Positions 8,463-17,925 are shown, numbered from the stretch's first letter. The stretch is 34,404 nucleotides of DNA from an uncultured Thiotrichaceae bacterium (GCA_937925855.1 CALAMO010000043.1:1-34404); one strand, 5' to 3'. The notes: generated by a model from the letters alone, not told the origin. Translations and numbers: made by a program.

Positions 8463-10085
8463 TCACTCCAACCCTTGACTTTGTAAATAGTCATCATAGG
8501 TGCCGCGATAATCAACGATAGAGCCGTCTCCTTTTACATCGAGAATGCGCGTCGCCACCGAGCTTACAAATTCTCGGTCGTGTGACACAAAGAGCAGCGT
8601 GCCTTTGTAAATACCCAGCGCACCATTCAGTGATTCAATCGACTCCATATCCAGGTGATTAGTCGGTTCATCCATTAACATGACATTTGTATGTTGCAGC
8701 ATCAGCTTACCAAAGATCATGCGGCCCTTCTCGCCCCCAGAAAGTACGCGCACCGGTTTCTTCACGCTATCCCCCTTAAACAGCAGGCGGCCCAATGTGC
8801 CCCGAATCATGGTTTCAACATCTTCGCCTTCATAGCCGCCCTCACGCACGTAATCACTGACCCACTCCGTCAGCGTGCGGTCGCTGTCAAACTCATCTTC
8901 ATGATCCTGGTCATAGGTGGAATAAGTTGCTTTCTCCGCCCATTTAATCTTACCACTCTGGGCTACCAGCTCCTGCGTCAGCAACTTTAGCAGCGTGGTT
9001 TTACCAACACCGTTCTCACCAATAATCGCGACCTTATCACCCGCATTAACGGTGAAGGTGAAATCATTAATCAGCGGCTGTTCCATATCGTCATAGCCAA
9101 AGGTTAAACCATCGACTTCGACCGCGAAGCGGTGCAGCTTGTTTTTATCCTCGAAGTCAAAACGAATCCATGGGTATTGACGGCTGGAAGGCTTCATATC
9201 TTCCGGGCGAATTTTCTCAATCAGCTTGCGGCGACTGGTAGCCTGTCTGGATTTGGATTTATTGGCAGAAACCCTGCGGATAAACTCTTGTAACTCAGCA
9301 ATGCGCTCTTTGGCCTTGCTATTGGCCTGCTGCTGGCGCTCACGCGCCTGAGTCGATGCCTGCATGAAGTCATCGTAGTTACCGGGATAAACATTGATTT
9401 TACCGTAGTCGAGATCGGCGATATGCGTGCAGACCTGATTAAGAAAATGACGATCGTGCGAGATAATAATCATGGTGGAATCGCGCTCATTCAACGTGTC
9501 TTCCAGCCAGCGGATCGTATTAATATCGAGGTTATTGGTCGGCTCATCCAACAGCAGAATATCCGGGTTAGCAAACAGGGCCTGACACAGCAAAACCCGC
9601 AGCTTCCAGCCCGGTGCGACTTCTGACATGGGGCCATTATGCTGTTCGGTTGGAATCCCCACCGCTAACAGCAGCTCACCGGCACGCGCCTCCGAAGTAT
9701 AGCCATCTAATTCTGCAAACTGCCCTTCCAGATCAGCCGCCTTCATATAATCGTCTTCGGTGGCTTCCAGATTCGCGTAAATCGCATCGCGCTCGCTCAT
9801 AATCGCCCACATTTCCTCGTGGCCTTGGAGCACAACATCCAACACGCGCTGGTCTTCATAGCCGAACTGATCCTGACGCAGATAAGCCATGCGCTCATGC
9901 GGCTCTTTCGAGACGTTACCGGCGGAGGCTTCCTGTAAGCCACACAGGACTTTCATATAGGTGGATTTACCCGCGCCGTTCGCGCCGATCAAACCGTAGC
10001 GATTACCTTCGCCAAATTTAACGGAAACGTTTTCAAACAGTGGCTTGGCGTCGAATTGGACGGTGACATTAGCGGAGACTAACAC
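8463..10085 (-). CDS. ybiT: ABC-F family ATPase YbiT
   Basis: A soluble ABC-F protein with two nucleotide-binding domains and no membrane part. ABC-F proteins act on the ribosome, and YbiT is one of the four E. coli members. Domain 1 has Walker [10 protein letters not shown] (residues 34-42) and [11 protein letters not shown]. Domain 2 has GENGVGKTT, the signature LSGGEKGR and [10 protein letters not shown]. Between them lies the charged linker ([16 protein letters not shown] and onward). I chose the GTG at 10085 (540 residues): AAGGA sits eight bases upstream and the N-terminus [11 protein letters not shown] then matches YbiT. The frame is open to an ATG at 10124, 13 codons earlier. It is convergent with msrA. 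Confidence 0.95.
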   Translation of the reverse strand: MLVSANVTVQFDAKPLFENVSVKFGEGNRYGLIGANGAGKSTYMKVLCGLQEASAGNVSKEPHERMAYLRQDQFGYEDQRVLDVVLQGHEEMWAIMSERDAIYANLEATEDDYMKAADLEGQFAELDGYTSEARAGELLLAVGIPTEQHNGPMSEVAPGWKLRVLLCQALFANPDILLLDEPTNNLDINTIRWLEDTLNERDSTMIIISHDRHFLNQVCTHIADLDYGKINVYPGNYDDFMQASTQARERQQQANSKAKERIAELQEFIRRVSANKSKSRQATSRRKLIEKIRPEDMKPSSRQYPWIRFDFEDKNKLHRFAVEVDGLTFGYDDMEQPLINDFTFTVNAGDKVAIIGENGVGKTTLLKLLTQELVAQSGKIKWAEKATYSTYDQDHEDEFDSDRTLTEWVSDYVREGGYEGEDVETMIRGTLGRLLFKGDSVKKPVRVLSGGEKGRMIFGKLMLQHTNVMLMDEPTNHLDMESIESLNGALGIYKGTLLFVSHDREFVSSVATRILDVKGDGSIVDYRGTYDDYLQSQGLE

Positions 10086-10132
10086 GGTGCAAATCCTTCT
10101 TATGAGCGATCGATACGCATGCACAAATTATC

Positions 10133-10297
10133 TTAGCTCTGCCATACGTCATCCTTTAGAGATAACAAATTAAGCGGCTGAAAACATCTATCATGCTGCG
10201 TGGTGGAAATTTGAGGCGCTACTGTAGCACCGTCCAACAGCTCGCGGAAGGGATTGGGCGTATTATCATGGCCACAATAAACCTCAACCTCATTCAT
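10133..10297 (-). pseudogene. Short ORF after the HTH remnant, possible partner remnant
   Basis: A 54-codon reading frame whose ATG overlaps the end of the HTH remnant, as toxin genes often do after an antitoxin. The first residues (MNEVEVYCG) look faintly like the first strand of HipA proteins, but the rest matches nothing I know. It may be a decayed partner of the HTH gene or chance. Confidence 0.2.
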
Positions 10298-10469
10298 AAG
10301 CGCGTACCAAATTATCCAAGGTCGGCGTGCCCACATTCTCGCAGCTCAGGGATTTCCCCAGCAGCATCAGCACCCGCTCTACTATCCGAATCCCTAAATC
10401 GCAATAGTCATTTCGCTCCAGCGCGCCAATCGTGGTACGGTCGAGGTGTACTAAAAATCCACTGAACAC
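10290..10469 (-). pseudogene. Truncated XRE-type HTH regulator remnant
   Basis: On the minus strand an open frame from about 10484 to a TGA at 10290 reads DRTTIGALERNDYCDLGIR, then IVERVLMLLGKSL and GTPTLDNL. This is the second half of a small XRE/HipB-like regulator, including the recognition helix (TTIGALER) and the C-terminal PTLDDL-type tail. The first half, where the helix-turn-helix begins, is missing: the frame runs into the start of the GNAT gene and a stop at 10485-10487. A GTG at 10469 could start a 59-residue product, but half a DNA-binding domain is unlikely to work. I read it as a decayed regulator. Confidence 0.55.
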
Positions 10470-10472
10470 AAT

Positions 10473-10958
10473 ATGGAATACAGTTTACGCCGGGGCACAG
10501 CCGCAGACCTACCGGCAGTCAATCACATCATTGAAGCCGCTGTGATGAGCTGGCGGCTAGCAGAACGAGTTAAACGCTTATCGCTGCCTAGCTATCGTTA
10601 TGATGCCGCTGATTTAATGCACCTCACGCTCTGGCTAGTAGAAGACACTGGAGCTGAGCGCGAGGTGGTCGCCGTCGCTGGCTGGGAACCCGCTGATGCA
10701 GCGGATTTACCGGCTGAAGCGGCGGGCCTGCTGCTACACGGCCTCTATGTACGGCCGGAACGACACGGTCAGGGTGTTGGCCAACGTCTGCTTAAATTCG
10801 TGGAGCATCACGCCGCAGAGACCGGTTATGGGGGTGTGCTAGTCAAGGCGCAGGTCGAAGCCATCGGCTTTTTTCAGCAGCACGGCTATTGGGACTTACC
10901 CGTGGCAGATAGTGAACGGCATTATATGTATCGCATGTGGAAAAATATTGATCATTAA
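10473..10958 (+). CDS. GNAT-family N-acetyltransferase
   Basis: A 161-residue acetyl-CoA-dependent acetyltransferase of unknown substrate. It has the N-terminal RRGTAADLPAVNHIIEAA strand-helix, the core strand LHGLYVRPERHGQGVGQRLL (about residues 87-106) with the acetyl-CoA pyrophosphate loop RHGQGVG, and the late motif AIGFFQQHGY typical of the fold. There is no clear ribosome-binding site before the ATG at 10473. A decayed HTH gene begins immediately upstream on the other strand. It stands alone, with about 200 empty bases before the next gene. Confidence 0.88.
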   Translation: MEYSLRRGTAADLPAVNHIIEAAVMSWRLAERVKRLSLPSYRYDAADLMHLTLWLVEDTGAEREVVAVAGWEPADAADLPAEAAGLLLHGLYVRPERHGQGVGQRLLKFVEHHAAETGYGGVLVKAQVEAIGFFQQHGYWDLPVADSERHYMYRMWKNIDH

Positions 10959-11162
10959 TCTACAGTGATACGCCATGGCGAAAATACACTCGCAAGCATA
11001 GAAGTCTGCGGTAAACGTCGTAATTTGTGGAACCCTTATTAAGTCTCGTACACTAATCGATGTGCTGGGGTAACTGCCCAGTCAATTAACGTGCATACTG
11101 GCCGCTAAGGTTCTTTCCAACCCGTTATTAAACGAACCATTATTTTTTGTGAACAAACGATT

Positions 11163-12404
11163 ATGCAAACATTCACCGTTGTCTTTTTAGCTTTTTTGCT
11201 GGCCTCTGCACTGGTACAGCTTTGGCTATCCCTGCGCCAAAAACAGCACGTCAGTCAGCACCGTAGTAGAGTACCCACCGCCTTCAGCGATAAAATTACG
11301 CTGCAAGAACACCAGAAAGCAGCAGACTACACCCTAGCGAAAGGCAACTTTGGCCGCATCGAACTCATGTTGGGTTTCGTTGTTTTACTGGTGTGGACGC
11401 TGGGCGGCGGACTGGAATGGCTCGATCAAATATGGCGCAGCGCGGGGTGGGGGCCACTGCTAACGGGCACCGCCGTTATCTTAAGTATGATGCTGATCGG
11501 CAGTGTAATCGACATGCCAGCGTCGCTGTATCGCACGTTCGTGCTGGAAGAAAAGTTTGGCTTTAATAAAACTAATATGAAGACCTTTGTCATCGACCTG
11601 CTGAAAGGAACCGCTCTGGGGCTAGTCATTGGCGTGCCGTTGATTCTATTTATCCTGTGGTTAATGGAGTCTGCCGGTAGCTACTGGTGGATTTATGCCT
11701 GGATCGGACTCACTGCGTTTTCTTTATTAATGACCTGGGCCTATCCCAAATTCATCGCCCCTCTGTTTAATAAATTTAAACCGCTGGAAGAAGGCGAAGT
11801 CGCGGAACGTATTGATGCGCTACTCACGCGCACCGGCTTCAATAGTAAAGGCGTCTATGTGATGGATGGCTCAAAACGCTCCGGCCACGGCAATGCCTAT
11901 TTCACCGGCTTCGGTAAAAATAAGCGCATCGTATTTTTTGATACGCTGCTGGAGCATTTATCCCCCTCCCAGGTGGAGGCGGTATTAGCCCACGAGCTAG
12001 GGCATTTCAAGCGCAAACACATCGTGAAAGGCATGGCGCTATCGATTGCAATGACCTTTGCCGGTTTCGCCGTCTTAGCCTGGCTTATGCAGCAGGACTG
12101 GTTTTACACCTCACTCGGTATTACCCAGTCCTCAACGTATATGGCGCTAATTTTATTTATGCTGGTGAGTCCTGCTTTCACCTTTTTTATTGGGCCATTA
12201 ATGTCGCGCTTATCCCGCAAACATGAATTTGAAGCCGATGAGTTTGCAGCCCAACAGTCCAGCGCTTCGGAACTCATTGCCGCTCTTGTCGGTCTGTACA
12301 AAGAAAATGCGAGTACATTGACACCGGATCCTTTGCACTCGGCATTTTATGATTCGCATCCGCCCGCTGCGATACGAATCGCCCACTTACAAAAACAACG
12401 CTGA
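11163..12404 (+). CDS. Ste24-type M48 family membrane metalloprotease
   Basis: A 413-residue integral membrane zinc protease of the M48A (CAAX prenyl protease 1, Ste24-like) type. Bacterial members probably take part in membrane-protein quality control. The zinc motif HELGH is at residues 277-281, and the third ligand glutamate is in EFEADEFA (about 355-362). The marker segment LEEKFGFNKTNMKTF precedes the helices, and several membrane segments flank the active site. This length and layout differ from HtpX, which is about 290 residues. A good Rho-independent terminator follows at 12434. Confidence 0.93.
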   Translation: MQTFTVVFLAFLLASALVQLWLSLRQKQHVSQHRSRVPTAFSDKITLQEHQKAADYTLAKGNFGRIELMLGFVVLLVWTLGGGLEWLDQIWRSAGWGPLLTGTAVILSMMLIGSVIDMPASLYRTFVLEEKFGFNKTNMKTFVIDLLKGTALGLVIGVPLILFILWLMESAGSYWWIYAWIGLTAFSLLMTWAYPKFIAPLFNKFKPLEEGEVAERIDALLTRTGFNSKGVYVMDGSKRSGHGNAYFTGFGKNKRIVFFDTLLEHLSPSQVEAVLAHELGHFKRKHIVKGMALSIAMTFAGFAVLAWLMQQDWFYTSLGITQSSTYMALILFMLVSPAFTFFIGPLMSRLSRKHEFEADEFAAQQSSASELIAALVGLYKENASTLTPDPLHSAFYDSHPPAAIRIAHLQKQR

Positions 12405-12433
12405 TAAAAACAGTATAAGCCGCATGCCAAGAT

Positions 12434-12465
12434 AACCGTTGGCTCAAAACGCTCCGACGGTTTTA
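12434..12465 (+). terminator. Rho-independent terminator after the M48 protease
   Basis: AACCGTTGG (12434-12442) and CCGACGGTT (12454-12462) form a nine-pair stem with one G-U pair and an 11-base loop, followed by TTTTA. It starts 30 bases after the protease stop and ends 26 bases before the cytochrome gene, so the two are likely separate transcripts. GCATGC flanks it on both sides. Confidence 0.65.
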
Positions 12466-12490
12466 GCATGCATTATTACCGAGGATAGTA

Positions 12491-12874
12491 ATGAAACTAA
12501 TCGCACTCATGGCAAGCAGCTTGCTGCTAACTTCAGTTGCCATCGCCGAAGAAGTACCGAATGCCGCCAACGGTCAAAAGCTATTTAACGAATCCCGCTG
12601 CCTGGAATGTCACGGTGTTGACCTGTTCACCAGCAAAAACCGTAAGGTACAAAACTTACCTGGGCTGGAAAGTATGGTGCGCCGCTGTGACGCCAACCTC
12701 AGTACCAACTGGTTTGATGATCAAATTTTAGATGTCGTTGCTTATTTAAATAAGGCTTACTATAAATTTGATCTTGATACTCAACAAAGCAGTCATAGTG
12801 ATACTTATTCACCTGATGCCACGGCTGCAGAAGTTGAAACTGCCGTTGTGGCCGCAAATACCGGGGACGATTAA
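12491..12874 (+). CDS. Periplasmic monohaem cytochrome c
   Basis: A 127-residue exported electron-transfer protein. A signal peptide (residues 1-19, cleavage after AIA) precedes a class I cytochrome fold with one haem site CLECH (Cys37, Cys40, His41). Met62 is the likeliest sixth ligand. The block RRCDANL and then WFDDQILDVVAYLNKAYYKF is a pattern I associate with small cytochromes of sulfur-oxidising gammaproteobacteria. The third cysteine, Cys66, is unusual. The C-terminal 30 residues are acidic and Ser/Ala-rich. GAGG lies six bases before the ATG. Its redox partners are not in the window. Confidence 0.88.
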   Translation: MKLIALMASSLLLTSVAIAEEVPNAANGQKLFNESRCLECHGVDLFTSKNRKVQNLPGLESMVRRCDANLSTNWFDDQILDVVAYLNKAYYKFDLDTQQSSHSDTYSPDATAAEVETAVVAANTGDD

Positions 12875-12905
12875 AGGCAACCCAAGTCCAATAGACATGA
12901 TCCAA

Positions 12906-12923
12906 GCTCAATAAGCATTGAGC
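12906..12923. terminator. Hairpin after the cytochrome gene
   Basis: GCTCAAT and ATTGAGC form a perfect seven-pair stem with a four-base loop, 32 bases after the cytochrome stop. No T run follows, so it may be a transcript-end stabiliser and not an intrinsic terminator. Confidence 0.35.
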
Positions 12924-13002
12924 CGAGCCCGATGTAACAAGCACAAAAAAGCATTTTGCGGTATCGTAGCGCCTAGATTAACTCAGCAAGGCGCTTTGCC
13001 TA

Positions 13003-13032
13003 CTGACAATACTTTTCATGCTGCCTTATAAT
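13003..13032 (+). promoter_or_regulatory. Sigma70-type promoter for glyQS
   Basis: CTGACA (13003-13008) and a perfect TATAAT (13027-13032) are separated by 18 bases. Transcription would start near 13039, about 25 bases before the glyQ ATG. No riboswitch or T-box fits in so short a leader. Confidence 0.6.
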
Positions 13033-13063
13033 TTGGCCCTCATTACAATAGCGATCAACGTCA

Positions 13064-13993
13064 ATGGCTCACTACAATTACGACCTCTCCACCTTTCAGG
13101 GCATGATCCAAACCCTCCAGGCTTACTGGGCTGACCAGGGTTGTGTCATTATGCAGCCCTACGACATGGAAATGGGGGCGGGCACCTTCCACCCCGCAAC
13201 CTTCCTGCGTTCTATCGGGCCGGAACCATGGAATGCCGCATATGTCCAGCCATCACGTCGCCCCACTGACGGACGCTACGGTGAAAACCCAAACCGCCTA
13301 CAGCATTATTACCAGTTTCAGGTATTGATGAAGCCCTCACCGCCCGATTTACAGGAGCTGTATCTTGGCTCACTCAAAGCGCTGGGCTTCGATCCACTGG
13401 TGCATGATATTCGTTTCGTGGAAGATAACTGGGAATCACCCACGCTCGGCGCCTGGGGACTGGGCTGGGAGATCTGGCTTAATGGCATGGAGGTGACACA
13501 GTTTACCTATTTCCAACAGGTCGGTGGCCTGGACTGTCGCCCTGTCAGCGGTGAGATTACCTACGGTTTAGAGCGCCTCGCAATGTATATGCAGGGCGTG
13601 GAAAGTGTGTACGACCTGGTGTGGACGCGCGGGCCACAGGGTATCGTCACCTATGGCGATGTCTATCACCAGAATGAGGTCGAGCAATCCACCTACAATT
13701 TCGAGCATGCTGATACCGCCGAACTCTTCCACCAGTTCGATCAGTGCGAGCGTGAAAGCCAGCGCATGAGCGCAGCGGGCCTGCCACTGATCGCCTATGA
13801 GCAGATGCTGGGCGCGTCACATGCGTTTAACCTATTGGACGCGCGCAAGGCCATCTCAGTAACCGAACGCCAGCGCTATATTTTACGGGTGCGCACTTTG
13901 GCCCGCGCGGTCGCTGAGGGCTACTACCATACCCGTGAACAGCTGGGTTTCCCGATGCTGAACTCAGCCAATCAGTCACAGGAGGCCGCATAA
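13064..13993 (+). CDS. glyQ: Glycyl-tRNA synthetase alpha subunit
   Basis: GlyQ is the class II catalytic alpha subunit of the bacterial alpha2beta2 glycyl-tRNA synthetase. The 309-residue protein (E. coli 303) contains the highly conserved blocks [17 protein letters not shown] near the N-terminus, then [38 protein letters not shown] and [20 protein letters not shown]. It overlaps glyS by one base (TAATG), which couples translation of the two subunits. The start at 13064 lacks a strong ribosome-binding site but agrees with the conserved N-terminus. Confidence 0.98.
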   Translation: MAHYNYDLSTFQGMIQTLQAYWADQGCVIMQPYDMEMGAGTFHPATFLRSIGPEPWNAAYVQPSRRPTDGRYGENPNRLQHYYQFQVLMKPSPPDLQELYLGSLKALGFDPLVHDIRFVEDNWESPTLGAWGLGWEIWLNGMEVTQFTYFQQVGGLDCRPVSGEITYGLERLAMYMQGVESVYDLVWTRGPQGIVTYGDVYHQNEVEQSTYNFEHADTAELFHQFDQCERESQRMSAAGLPLIAYEQMLGASHAFNLLDARKAISVTERQRYILRVRTLARAVAEGYYHTREQLGFPMLNSANQSQEAA

Positions 13994-16074
13994 TGAACGC
14001 CGCTAAACACGCTGATACCCTAGACTTTCTGGTTGAGATTGGCACCGAGGAATTACCGCCTAAAGCGCTGAAATCCCTGTCAGCAGCCTTCACCAACGGC
14101 ATCCAACACGGATTAGCTGAGGCCCATTTAACAGCCAGCGAAATCGTCGCCTACGCCGCCCCCCGACGGCTGGCAGTATGGATAAAACAAGCGCCAGTGC
14201 GTCAGGAAGACCAAAGCGTCGAGCGCAGAGGCCCAGCGGTGAAAGCGGCTTTTGATCAGGACGGCAACCCCAGTAAAGCAGCGCTTGGGTTTGCTGCCTC
14301 ATGCGGAGTGGCCGTCGCCGACCTAGAGCGTCTGGCAACCCCAAAAGGTGAATGGCTGATGTTTCGTCAGCAGCAGCCGGGCCAGCAAACCGCCGACTTG
14401 CTGCCTGCTATCGTTAATCAATCGTTAGCGGGTTTACCGATTCCAAAGCGTATGCGCTGGGGCGATGGGGAAGCTGAATTTGTGCGCCCCATACACTGGA
14501 TTGTCATGCTCGCCGGTGAAGCCGTCATTGAGACTGAGATTCTGGGCATTAAGAGTGGGCGGCACAGTCGCGGCCACCGTTTCCATGCACCGCAAACCCT
14601 GAGTATCAACAGCCCGGCCAGCTATGCAGAACAGTTGAAAAGTGCCTATGTGCTGGCTGATTTCCCCACGCGGCGTGAAATGATTCGCACTCAGGTGAAC
14701 GCAGTTGCGGCTCAGGCCGGTGGTTCAGCAATTATGCCAGAAAGCCTGCTAGAAGAAGTCAGTGCCTTGGTTGAATGGCCGGTGGCAATTGCCGGACAGT
14801 TTGAGCAGCGCTTTCTCGATGTGCCGCAGGAAGCGCTGATATATACCATGCAGGGCGATCAGAAATACTTCGGCCTGACCGATGCAAACGGCCAATTAAT
14901 GCCAAAGTTCATCACGATTAGCAATATTGAAAGCAAAGATCCCGCCAAGGTCGCCGCAGGCAATGAGCGCGTCATTCGCCCACGCTTCAGCGATGCAGAG
15001 TTTTTCTGGGAACAAGACAAAAAACACAGCCTGAACTCGCGGCGTGAAAAATTGAAGAACGTGGTATTCCAGCAAAAGTTAGGCAGCGTGCATGCTAAAT
15101 CAGAGCGCGTCGCCCAGCTGGCCGCCTATATCGCCCAGCAGCTAAATGCTGACGCCGCGCTAGCAACGCGCGCCGCCCAGCTGGCGAAATGCGATCTCAT
15201 TACCGATATGGTATTCGAGTTCACCGACCTCCAAGGTACGATGGGGCGTTATTACGCCTTGCACGACGGTGAGCATGCCGAAGTCGCACTGGCGATGGAA
15301 GAGCAGTATTTACCGCGCTACGCAGGCGATGCGTTACCGACTTCGGCGACGGGCCGTATTCTCGCGCTAGCAGAGCGGATTGATACCCTAACCGGCATTT
15401 TTGGCATCGGGCAAAAGCCCACCGGTTCAAAAGACCCCTTTGCCTTACGCCGCGCCGCGCTGGGTATTCTGCGCATTATGATTGAACAGGCATTACCGCT
15501 GGATCTGTCCGATCTATTAGATAATGCGGCGGAACAGCTCACGGCGCAGCTGGGTGAAAAACCCGAAACTCAGGCCGCGCTGGATTATGTTTTTGATCGG
15601 CTGCGCGCCTATTATCAGGATCAGGGTATAAACGCCGAACTGGTAGAAGCCGTCGCCGTATTAAAACCCACTCAGCCGCTGGATTTTGACCGCCGTATTA
15701 AAGCAGTAGCGGCGTTCCGCAGCCTAGCCGCCGCAGAAAGCCTAGCCGCCGCTAATAAGCGGATCAGCAATATTCTGGCAAAAGTGACGGGCGATTTACC
15801 CGATCATATTGACGCCAGCTTATTGCACGAAGCAGCAGAACAGGCGCTAGCGACCGCCATCACAGCACAGCAGGATAAGGTCATGCCGCTGTTTGCGGCG
15901 GGCGATTATCAGGCCGCCTTAATGTCACTCAGCCAACTCCAACAGCCGGTTGATCGTTTCTTTGATGACGTCATGGTGATGGCAGAGGATGCGGCGCTAA
16001 AGCGTAACCGGCTGGCGATGCTGAATCATTTGCGCGGTTTATTTTTACGGGTCGCAGACCTATCGGTGCTTTAA
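13993..16074 (+). CDS. glyS: Glycyl-tRNA synthetase beta subunit
   Basis: GlyS is the tRNA-recognition beta subunit that pairs with GlyQ. At 693 residues it matches the E. coli length (689). Visible marks are the N-terminal FLVEIGTEELPPKAL, APRRLAVW, the MRWGDGEAEFVRPIHW block, the HD-like central region with DLITDMVFEFTDLQGTMGRYYA, and KDPFALRRAALGILRI before the C-terminal anticodon-binding region. The ATG shares its first base with the last base of the glyQ stop. A weak hairpin follows at 16109. Confidence 0.98.
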   Translation: MNAAKHADTLDFLVEIGTEELPPKALKSLSAAFTNGIQHGLAEAHLTASEIVAYAAPRRLAVWIKQAPVRQEDQSVERRGPAVKAAFDQDGNPSKAALGFAASCGVAVADLERLATPKGEWLMFRQQQPGQQTADLLPAIVNQSLAGLPIPKRMRWGDGEAEFVRPIHWIVMLAGEAVIETEILGIKSGRHSRGHRFHAPQTLSINSPASYAEQLKSAYVLADFPTRREMIRTQVNAVAAQAGGSAIMPESLLEEVSALVEWPVAIAGQFEQRFLDVPQEALIYTMQGDQKYFGLTDANGQLMPKFITISNIESKDPAKVAAGNERVIRPRFSDAEFFWEQDKKHSLNSRREKLKNVVFQQKLGSVHAKSERVAQLAAYIAQQLNADAALATRAAQLAKCDLITDMVFEFTDLQGTMGRYYALHDGEHAEVALAMEEQYLPRYAGDALPTSATGRILALAERIDTLTGIFGIGQKPTGSKDPFALRRAALGILRIMIEQALPLDLSDLLDNAAEQLTAQLGEKPETQAALDYVFDRLRAYYQDQGINAELVEAVAVLKPTQPLDFDRRIKAVAAFRSLAAAESLAAANKRISNILAKVTGDLPDHIDASLLHEAAEQALATAITAQQDKVMPLFAAGDYQAALMSLSQLQQPVDRFFDDVMVMAEDAALKRNRLAMLNHLRGLFLRVADLSVL

Positions 16075-16108
16075 ACACAACCCGCACCCCAAAGCCTTAA
16101 GAGAAAAC

Positions 16109-16141
16109 GGGGAAGCATTGGCACCGGCACATCGCTTCCTC
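16109..16141. terminator. Hairpin between convergent glyS and prk
   Basis: GGGGAAGC (16109-16116) pairs with GCTTCCTC (16134-16141) with one G-U pair and a 17-base loop. The plus-strand sequence after it is pyrimidine-rich but has no clean T run. It probably serves to end glyS transcripts. Confidence 0.4.
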
Positions 16142-16184
16142 AACTTTCCTATTCTTTCCAATATCGCAAAAGCGCAACCGCTAT

Positions 16185-17105
16185 TCAACGACTTACTTTC
16201 GCCGCAAGCAGCGCATCCATTATCGGGCTTAAAATCAACTCCATCGCCAGCACCATCTTAGCGCCCGGCACTACGATTGAGTTTTGCCGCGACATAAAAG
16301 CATGCTGAATCATATGCAGCAGATAGGAGAAATTGACCTGTAAGCGCTCTGGATCGGCAAAGCGAATCACCACTAGACTTTCATCAGGGCCTGGAATATC
16401 ACGCGCAATAAACGGATTTGAAGTGTCCACCGTGGGTACGCGCTGAAAATTAATATCGGTGCGCGAGAACTGCGGGGTGATGTGGTTGATATAGTCCGGC
16501 ATGCGACGCAGCAGGGTATCGACAGTGACATCAGCCTCATAGCCGCGCTCCGCCTTATCACGGTGAATTTTCTGAATCCATTCCAAGTTGACGCTCGGCA
16601 CCACACCAATTCCCAAATCAACGTGGCGCGCCACATCATAGCCGCCGTAGCGCTGATCACTGCTATCATCTCGCACCATGCCATGCAGCCCTTCATATAA
16701 CAGCAGATCCGTGTCCGCTGGCAGCGCCTCCCAAGGGGTGAACTCACCGGCCTGAAAACGGCTACAACGCTTACCGCGCTGTGCGAGACGCTGTCGATGG
16801 CGCGCAGCCTCAGCGGCATTATGTAAATAATAACGCTGCTCACCGCTCCCGCTGGCCCCGTAAGTGTGAAACAAGCGCTCCAAAGCATGTAAATCATTTG
16901 CCTCTGGGCCAAAATGACTGAAATGCGCGATAGCACGCGCCTGCTGCTCAAAGGCTTTCCGTGTCAGGCTGTGATAGCTGTCACCCTCGATAAAAGCAGC
17001 CCGTATCGACTTCCGCCGAAAGATGTTTTCAAAAGCTTGTTTAACAAAGGTCGTACCCGCGCCAGATGAACCAGTAACGGCAATAACCGGGTGTTTTCTG
17101 GACAA
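16185..17105 (-). CDS. prk: Phosphoribulokinase, type I (PrkB/CbbP-like)
   Basis: Phosphoribulokinase makes ribulose 1,5-bisphosphate from ribulose 5-phosphate and ATP, the substrate-regenerating step of the Calvin cycle. The 306-residue protein has a modified P-loop GSSGAGTT (residues 12-19), IEGDSYHSLTR, HFGPEANDL, LLLYEGLHGM and a PTVDTSNPF region, the proteobacterial class I form. It starts at a TTG (17105-17103), and AGGAGG lies six bases upstream, so this rare start is well supported. No RuBisCO or other cbb gene is in the window. PrkB-type homologues of unproved role exist in heterotrophs, so autotrophy is possible but not shown. Confidence 0.92.
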   Translation of the reverse strand: MSRKHPVIAVTGSSGAGTTFVKQAFENIFRRKSIRAAFIEGDSYHSLTRKAFEQQARAIAHFSHFGPEANDLHALERLFHTYGASGSGEQRYYLHNAAEAARHRQRLAQRGKRCSRFQAGEFTPWEALPADTDLLLYEGLHGMVRDDSSDQRYGGYDVARHVDLGIGVVPSVNLEWIQKIHRDKAERGYEADVTVDTLLRRMPDYINHITPQFSRTDINFQRVPTVDTSNPFIARDIPGPDESLVVIRFADPERLQVNFSYLLHMIQHAFMSRQNSIVVPGAKMVLAMELILSPIMDALLAAKVSR

Positions 17106-17925
17106 TCCAACCTCCTAAGCGTGATGCTAGGCAAATCCAATTCACAGACCTGCATGTTTGTTAATCAATTTTACCTATACCTTCCCGTAAAAGTTTGTAT
17201 TCATTCTAACCAAGGTAACCTTATACCGAAATAAGCCATTAGCAGAGGTAAAATGACTACCGTTCGTCAGTTAGTGTCGTATTCTCAACCTGTGGATAAC
17301 TCTGTGAATTAAAGCGTGGAACAGTTGTTTTAATTAGGATCTGCGTCTCCGTCGCCTCTATTAATTTATCGACTAAATTGCTGATTATAGGGGTATTAAA
17401 TTGACTATTGATTAGTGTGATACAGGTTTAATGCACCCGAATAAGTATCATCAATCCATGTTAATAATCTAACGCTATTGTCAATAAATTTTAATTATTT
17501 TTTTGCACAAATGGTTTCTACCCATAAGGTTAATGATAGATTAAGTTTTTAAAATCATATGCTTACGACACAGCTTCAACGGCCTGTGGATAAAGTTGTG
17601 TTTAACTCGTTCGTCGTCGCTAACGATAGCGACAAATGCTTACAGCATAGTCTTAAACATAAAATTCAAATACTACCACTACCTTTTGATTTTTAAGGTT
17701 TTATCTGTTTTGATTAAATTATAAGCGCCAGCTGTGTGACACAAAAAATAGCTAAGACGCTTTGTGTCGGGATGTGAATAACTCGCTCGTTTCAAGCCAA
17801 GACACCACAATATATAGTGCTTCACAGCCACTTTCTGTAACGCTTCATTAAGCCTACATTCAAAGGCGACGCGATGGGCACGATCGGTTATGATAGCGCA
17901 TCATTTATCATTAATTGGCGTAAAA
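17106..17925. other. AT-rich gap with DnaA boxes; candidate replication origin
   Basis: About 820 bases without a gene. Three exact matches to the DnaA box TTATnCACA occur, all in the same orientation (read on the minus strand): 17291-17299, 17585-17593 and 17773-17781. One-mismatch boxes lie at 17303-17311, 17501-17509 and 17597-17605. A very AT-rich stretch runs from about 17461 to 17510 and would suit a DNA-unwinding element. Two GATC sites are present (17338 and 17882). Plus-strand lines sampled by hand are C-rich to the left and G-rich to the right, as expected for an origin. dnaA itself is not in the window. A DnaA-titration locus is the main alternative. Confidence 0.6.

Noticed and set aside
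10193-10465. 90-codon plus-strand frame between ybiT and the GNAT gene
   Set aside because: Poor composition, no ribosome-binding site, and it is antisense to the recognisable HTH remnant.
12875-13063. Glycine riboswitch or T-box before glyQ
   Set aside because: The promoter leaves a leader of only about 25 bases, too short for either.
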